Part shown: positions 5,112-8,251 of the stretch, one piece after another | Numbering within the stretch: position 1 is the first letter of the stretch | Layout: every line of letters begins with the position of its first letter | Assembly (NCBI GenBank): GCA_035906575.1 | Contig: JAMIEW010000019.1 | Location: 1-8,251 of the forward strand | DNA: 8,251 nucleotides | Direction of reading: 5' to 3' | Origin: HK-STAS-PATE-2 sp035906575 | GTDB lineage: Bacteria > Patescibacteriota > Patescibacteriia > 2-12-FULL-60-25 | The notes under the pieces: generated by a model | The model's database searches: none | What the model saw: the letters and a program-made list of their open reading frames with translations, nothing else | Told to the model about the DNA's origin: nothing | Position numbers and translations under genes: made by a program

Positions 5112-5176
5112 AACCCCCTGTCTGCCTTGCAGACATCCCCCTTTAAAGGGGGAACGAGGGGGTTCTTGGCACGAGG
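5101..5176. repeat. Composite inverted repeat able to form a three-way junction; likely also terminates the 421-codon gene
   Basis: The outer arms 5101-5119 and 5157-5176 pair over about 19 bp with one mismatch or wobble and one bulged base. Inside, two further perfect hairpins stand side by side: GTCTGC-CTT-GCAGAC (5120-5134) and the 16-base palindrome CCCCCTTTAAAGGGGG (5137-5152), joined by AT and followed by AACG. All parts nest without conflict. On the minus strand it is followed by TTCTTTTCTTTG, so it can end transcription of the 421-codon gene, whose stop is 12 bases away. The CCCCCTTTAAAGGGGG core resembles short dispersed intergenic repeats seen in many bacterial genomes (recollection, not verified here). 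Confidence 0.8.
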
Positions 5177-5188
5177 CTTTTCAGTGAC

Positions 5189-6454
5189 TCACGACTCGGT
5201 ATGAGCGAGCATGAGATAACGAGCAAAGGCCTTTGCATCATCGCGAGTGATGCGGTGGTCTTCGAACTTGTTCTGTGTACACAGTTTGAGTTTCGCGAGC
5301 CATGGCTCAAGATCGCGCAAGCGTGACAATGAACACGTAGATTCTTTGAGAATCATACTGAGCAGGAGATTGATCTCGAGCTGGGTTGTCGTAAAGATCT
5401 TGCGGCGCTGTTCGTCATGTTCAGCGCGCGGATCTTTGTCTTGGAGCACCGTGAGCGGCAATACGATGTCACGCTCGACACGAACGAGTAGACGCAGCAA
5501 GGTGACCCTGAAGCGCATCTCTTTCATGTAGCTATCGCGCTCAGCAACATCGACCAAGCGTCCTTCTGCCACGATTTCGCGAAGCGATTCGCAGGCAGAC
5601 TTTGCCAAACCCGCTTGAGGCGAGAACGGCAGAACCACGGTCAACGTATCGATCGTTTCGCTGAACAACTTGAGCTCGGCAAGTAGCCGATACTGCGTCG
5701 CGCGACTACCTTGCTCGACATACCGCCTGTAGGCAGTGGTCAGCCCGCCTTGCTTATCCAGCGATTGCTTGAGTTTATCGATACGGTCTTCGAGCTGCCG
5801 CACAACTCCACGCACCTGCAAAAATCTCGGCGTGAGGTAGTGCAGCATGATGAGGGTTTGATGCTTGCGTTGCTCGAGTCTTGCCGCACCCTGATAGGCG
5901 GTGAGCGCATGAACGGCATTTTTCTTTGGACGAGGATCGGGATCCACGCCAATCTGCATGAACAGATCTCCCGCGCGGATCTTGTACTCGTCCCGAAAAT
6001 CCGGACCCGTGAACTGCTCTTCGAGACGCAAGATAAGATCCATGATCTCGTCATGCTGCTCTTGAGAACAATGTCCCTTTTCGAGCAACATCTTCGCCAC
6101 TGAACGAGCCTCATCGATCGAGCGGCTCATTCGGATTTTTTCACCCTTCAAACCCGACACGATGTGCCACTGCTGACGCAGATAGGCGTAGATGTCGGAC
6201 ACGATGTACTGACGCGCAACCTTTGGAGCCAAACTCCTCTGATTCGGCTTCAGTGCCACGATGAATCCGGGATAATCCCAAGCGAGGTCTTTTGAGGACG
6301 TCGCCGCAAAGAGCGTGGCTCGCGAAGAGAGTGCGATGAAAGCATCCCCGGGCAAACTCAAGCCCTCGGTGCGAAATGCACCCAATTCAACCTTACCCGT
6401 ACGGGTACGCTGTCTAACGCACCAAGGGGGCGTCTTTCGTGCTGACTGTGTCAA
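5189..6454 (-). CDS. Hypothetical protein, 421 residues, TTG start, no recognised domain
   Basis: I do not recognise this family. The product looks soluble, with no signal peptide or membrane segment. The first 75 residues contain short strand-like hydrophobic runs (GDAFIALSS, PGFIVALKP) that may form a small beta-rich domain. From about residue 80 on it appears almost wholly helical and highly charged, with a coiled-coil-like stretch at about 212-235 and leucine-rich amphipathic helices toward the C-terminus. No catalytic motif was identified. The open frame reaches 6472, but AAGGAGG covers codons 2-4 of that reading, so the true start is the TTG at 6452-6454, five bases after GGAGG. It lies 64 bases downstream of map on the same strand with no terminator between, so read-through from map is possible alongside its own candidate promoter. 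It ends at the large inverted repeat. Confidence 0.85.
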   Translation of the reverse strand: MTQSARKTPPWCVRQRTRTGKVELGAFRTEGLSLPGDAFIALSSRATLFAATSSKDLAWDYPGFIVALKPNQRSLAPKVARQYIVSDIYAYLRQQWHIVSGLKGEKIRMSRSIDEARSVAKMLLEKGHCSQEQHDEIMDLILRLEEQFTGPDFRDEYKIRAGDLFMQIGVDPDPRPKKNAVHALTAYQGAARLEQRKHQTLIMLHYLTPRFLQVRGVVRQLEDRIDKLKQSLDKQGGLTTAYRRYVEQGSRATQYRLLAELKLFSETIDTLTVVLPFSPQAGLAKSACESLREIVAEGRLVDVAERDSYMKEMRFRVTLLRLLVRVERDIVLPLTVLQDKDPRAEHDEQRRKIFTTTQLEINLLLSMILKESTCSLSRLRDLEPWLAKLKLCTQNKFEDHRITRDDAKAFARYLMLAHTES

Positions 6455-6459
6455 AAGGA

Positions 6460-6466
6460 CCTCCTT
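6460..6466 (-). promoter_or_regulatory. Shine-Dalgarno site fixing the TTG start of the 421-codon gene
   Basis: The minus strand reads AAGGAGG, then TCCTT, then TTG (6452-6454). A small hairpin, CGCCA-ATAC-TGGCG (6467-6480), stands directly upstream in the presumed leader. The site would be coding in the longer reading from 6472, which is why the shorter start is preferred. Confidence 0.75.
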
Positions 6467-6487
6467 CGCCAATACTGGCGTGATCAG

Positions 6488-6516
6488 ACGCTAACAGAAA
6501 CCAATAATAAAATCAA
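6488..6516 (-). promoter_or_regulatory. Candidate extended -10 promoter of the 421-codon gene
   Basis: The minus strand reads TTGATT (6511-6516, four of six), a 17-base spacer, then TAGCGT (6488-6493) preceded by TGT, which fits an extended -10 element. Transcription would start near 6481 and give a leader of about 27 bases with the ribosome site. The -10 itself is weak (three of six). Confidence 0.4.
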
Positions 6517-6518
6517 CC

Positions 6519-7298
6519 CTAGGCATCTGGCCAAGGGGTGATTAATTCGTAACCGCTTTTTGTGACAGCGACCGTGACTTCAAAGTGTGCGCAGGTATTG
6601 CCTTTGTGGGTGACGATGGTCCACTGGTCGTCTTTCATATAGACACGCGCATCGCCGATCGTGATCATCGGCTCGATGGCTAAAACCATCCCTTCAAGCA
6701 TTTTGATTTTTGGCGCGTGGCGTTCACGATAATTTGGCACCTGTGGTTCTTCGTGGACGGCATGACCGACACCATGACCCACCAAATCACGAACGATCCC
6801 GTAGCCCTGTGGCGTTAAGAAATCTTCGATCGTGGCACCAATTTCGTGAATATAGCGGCCAGCTTTAACAACCGATAAGGCTCGTACTAATGATTCACGC
6901 GTCGCAGCGACAAGGGCTTTGGTTTTTTCATCCGTCTCACCAACGATGACGGTTGTCGCCATATCGGTACAGAGATCTTTGTACCAGCATCCAATATCAA
7001 GACTCACGATATCGCCTTTTTTAATGACACGATCAGGCGTCGCCATACCGTGTACTACCTCGTCATTAATCGAAACACAAAGAGTGTCAGGAAACGGGAT
7101 CCCCTCGCCATGAATGCGGTAGCCTAAAAACGAAGGCTTGGCACCAGCGTCCTCCATTGATTTGCGGGCGATAGCGTCGAGGTCTTTGGTATGGGCACCC
7201 TCAACACAAGCATCTGTCGCGGCGCGTAGCGCACGTGACAGGATGATACCGCCCTCTTTCATGGCGGCGATTTCGGCAGGGGTCTTCAGAATCGACAT
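6519..7298 (-). CDS. map: Type I methionine aminopeptidase
   Basis: Removes the initiator methionine from nascent proteins with a small second residue, at the ribosome. The 259-residue product has the typical length of a bacterial type I enzyme. The five metal ligands are in place: D101 (SLDIG), D112 (CTDMA), H175 (GHGVGH), E209 (AIEPM) and E240 (HFEVTV). The substrate-contacting H83 and H182 are also present. The open frame extends to 7415, but the 39 added codons run antisense through the start of glyA and look nothing like the family, so MSILKTPAEI at 7298 is the start. There is no Shine-Dalgarno; a -10-like TAATTT ends seven bases before the ATG. The gene is not in the usual adk-map-infA ribosomal context. 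It is divergent from glyA and may read into the 421-codon gene. Confidence 0.96.
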   Translation of the reverse strand: MSILKTPAEIAAMKEGGIILSRALRAATDACVEGAHTKDLDAIARKSMEDAGAKPSFLGYRIHGEGIPFPDTLCVSINDEVVHGMATPDRVIKKGDIVSLDIGCWYKDLCTDMATTVIVGETDEKTKALVAATRESLVRALSVVKAGRYIHEIGATIEDFLTPQGYGIVRDLVGHGVGHAVHEEPQVPNYRERHAPKIKMLEGMVLAIEPMITIGDARVYMKDDQWTIVTHKGNTCAHFEVTVAVTKSGYELITPWPDA

Positions 7299-7320
7299 GT
7301 GGCGCAAATTAGCATAAAAT
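7292..7320 (+). promoter_or_regulatory. glyA promoter
   Basis: TCGACA (7292-7297, five of six) is followed by a 17-base spacer and TAAAAT (7315-7320, five of six), the best sigma-70-type match in the window. Transcription would start near 7327, about 18 bases before the glyA ATG. The -35 overlaps the map start codon, and the -10 lies in the centre of the palindrome. Confidence 0.7.
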
Positions 7321-7328
7321 GCTAATTT
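7306..7328. promoter_or_regulatory. Perfect palindrome in the map-glyA divergent promoter region
   Basis: AAATTAGCAT (7306-7315) and ATGCTAATTT (7319-7328) are exact inverted copies around AAA. The element covers the glyA -10 and the candidate map -10, the position expected for an operator acting on both genes. It is not followed by a T-run and sits upstream of both genes, so it is not a terminator. The binding protein, if any, is unknown. Confidence 0.55.
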
Positions 7329-7334
7329 ATTCAA
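7306..7334 (-). promoter_or_regulatory. Candidate map promoter giving a leaderless transcript
   Basis: The minus strand reads TTGAAT (7329-7334, four of six), 17 bases, then TAATTT (7306-7311, weak), then GCGCCAC and ATG at 7298. The predicted start is at or one base from the ATG, in keeping with the missing ribosome site. It overlaps the glyA promoter almost completely on the other strand. Confidence 0.45.
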
Positions 7335-7344
7335 GTTTCTACCT

Positions 7345-8251
7345 ATGCACGACAAAATCATCTCGCGCCTCATCACTAAAGAGGGGCAGCGCCAAAAACA
7401 GCAGCTAAACCTCATTGCCTCCGAGAACTATGTCAGCGATGACGTTCTTGAGGCTACGGGCTCGGTTCTGACCAACAAATACGCCGAGGGCAGGCCTTCA
7501 AAACGCTATTATGCGGGCTGCGAAGTCGTTGATGAGGTTGAGGCACTTGCTATCGAACGTGCCAAAAAGCTCTTCGGCGCCACCTGGGCCAATGTCCAAC
7601 CGCACTCAGGGACCCAAGCTAACCTCGCCGTCTATCAGGCCCTTTTGGCTCCTGGTGACACCATCTTAGGACTCGACCTCAAACACGGTGGCCATCTCTC
7701 ACACGGATTCTCGGCCAATGCCAGCGGCAAGTCGTATCATGGGGTCGCCTACCAACTCAATCCAAAAACCGAGCTTCTCGACTATGCCGCCATTCGCCGC
7801 ATCGCCAAAAAAGAAAAGCCAAAACTCATCGTCTGCGGCGCATCAGCCTATAGCCGTGATTGGGACTATCAAGCCTTACGTAAAATCGCCGACGAAGTAA
7901 AAGCTCTTCTCCTTGCAGACATCGCCCACCCAGCTGGTCTTATTGCCGCCAAGCTTTTGAATGACCCATTTGATCACGCTCATGTCGTGACAACGACCAC
8001 GCACAAAACCCTTCGTGGTCCCCGCGGTGGCTTGATCATGCTACGCCATGACATCAACCATCCTTACGATAAAACAAAGAACAAGAAGAAATTAAGTGAG
8101 CTAATTGATAGCGCCGTCTTTCCTGGTACTCAAGGCGGACCACTCGAACACGTGATTGCCGCCAAAGCGATTTGTTTTGCTGAAGCCCTGACTCCGGCGT
8201 ATAAGCGCTATGCAAAGCAAGTGATTCGTAATGCAAAGACGCTCGCCAAAC
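7345..8251 (+). CDS. glyA: Serine hydroxymethyltransferase, C-terminal part missing
   Basis: Runs off the right window edge after 302 complete codons; the family is usually a little over 410 residues. This PLP enzyme interconverts serine and glycine with tetrahydrofolate, and is the main source of one-carbon units for purine, thymidylate and methionine synthesis. The N-terminus carries LNLIASENYVS and NKYAEGRPSKRYYAG, typical of the family. The cofactor aspartate D192 and histidine H195 are in ADIAHPAG, and the Schiff-base lysine K221 is in TTTTHKTLRGPRGG. All three sit eight residues earlier than D200, H203 and K229 of E. coli GlyA, a consistent register. The substrate-loop motif FPGTQGGPLEH follows. 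The ATG has no Shine-Dalgarno, but a strong promoter lies about 25 bases upstream. Transcription is divergent from map. Confidence 0.97.
   Translation, partial: MHDKIISRLITKEGQRQKQQLNLIASENYVSDDVLEATGSVLTNKYAEGRPSKRYYAGCEVVDEVEALAIERAKKLFGATWANVQPHSGTQANLAVYQALLAPGDTILGLDLKHGGHLSHGFSANASGKSYHGVAYQLNPKTELLDYAAIRRIAKKEKPKLIVCGASAYSRDWDYQALRKIADEVKALLLADIAHPAGLIAAKLLNDPFDHAHVVTTTTHKTLRGPRGGLIMLRHDINHPYDKTKNKKKLSELIDSAVFPGTQGGPLEHVIAAKAICFAEALTPAYKRYAKQVIRNAKTLAK

Noticed and set aside
5101..5176. tRNA-like interpretation of the three-way-junction repeat
   Set aside because: The arms do not have tRNA proportions: the outer stem is far too long, there is no T-loop GTTCRA-type sequence, no anticodon-loop geometry and no CCA-compatible acceptor end.
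5740..6114. Minus-strand 124-codon frame, and a plus-strand 130-codon frame over the same bases
   Set aside because: Both are shadows of the 421-codon gene, without ribosome sites; serine/arginine-rich composition is typical of out-of-frame translation.
7299..7415. 39-codon N-terminal extension of map
   Set aside because: It runs antisense into glyA and across the divergent promoters, and type I enzymes begin at the MSILKTP-like position.
1..8251. UGA recoding (genetic code 25) or another alternative code
   Set aside because: A complete RF2 gene is present, and the 67-codon, 2H-phosphoesterase and alkD genes end in TGA at family-appropriate or terminator-backed positions.
1..8251. CRISPR array, insertion sequence or prophage
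   Set aside because: No regularly spaced repeats, transposase or integrase motifs, or phage structural genes were seen on either strand.

Overview
This is a bacterial chromosomal window with gene-dense housekeeping content. It holds nine protein genes, two of them cut by the window edges, and no RNA gene, transposase, phage gene or CRISPR array. Base composition looks close to balanced by eye. The lineage cannot be fixed from the sequence. Isolated housekeeping genes, two long orphan proteins and a tiny four-cysteine protein would fit a candidate-phylum (Patescibacteria/CPR-like) genome, but that is a guess. UGA is an ordinary stop here: a complete RF2 gene is present and several genes end in TGA. 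This argues against the UGA-recoding Gracilibacteria/Absconditabacteria.

Layout from left to right. On the minus strand are the start of rsmA (16S rRNA dimethyltransferase), a 67-codon cysteine-motif gene with its own promoter, ribosome site and terminator, prfB (release factor 2) without the usual programmed frameshift, and a 335-codon orphan. A short divergent region leads to a plus-strand 2H-phosphoesterase (LigT-like) gene. That gene converges on a two-gene minus-strand DNA-repair operon, alkD-ung, coupled by a 4-base ATGA overlap. Upstream of alkD lies an elaborate inverted repeat that can fold as a three-way junction, then a 421-codon orphan with a TTG start, then map (methionine aminopeptidase). 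map and the truncated plus-strand glyA (serine hydroxymethyltransferase) diverge from fully overlapping promoters that share a perfect 10-bp palindrome.

Functional grouping. rsmA, prfB and map serve ribosome maturation, translation termination and N-terminal processing. glyA supplies one-carbon units. alkD and ung are DNA glycosylases feeding base-excision repair. Most transcription units look short, and recognisable hairpin terminators separate nearly all of them.

The main points of interest are the compact autonomous 67-codon gene, the cloverleaf-like intergenic repeat, a sequence shared by two separate terminators, a palindrome inside the alkD coding sequence that matches an apparent protein insertion, and a split in initiation signals. 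The orphan and accessory genes carry strong GGAGG-type sites. rsmA, alkD and map have none, and instead have -10-like hexamers 6 to 7 bases before the ATG, suggesting leaderless mRNAs. I found no clear new defence or mobile system.
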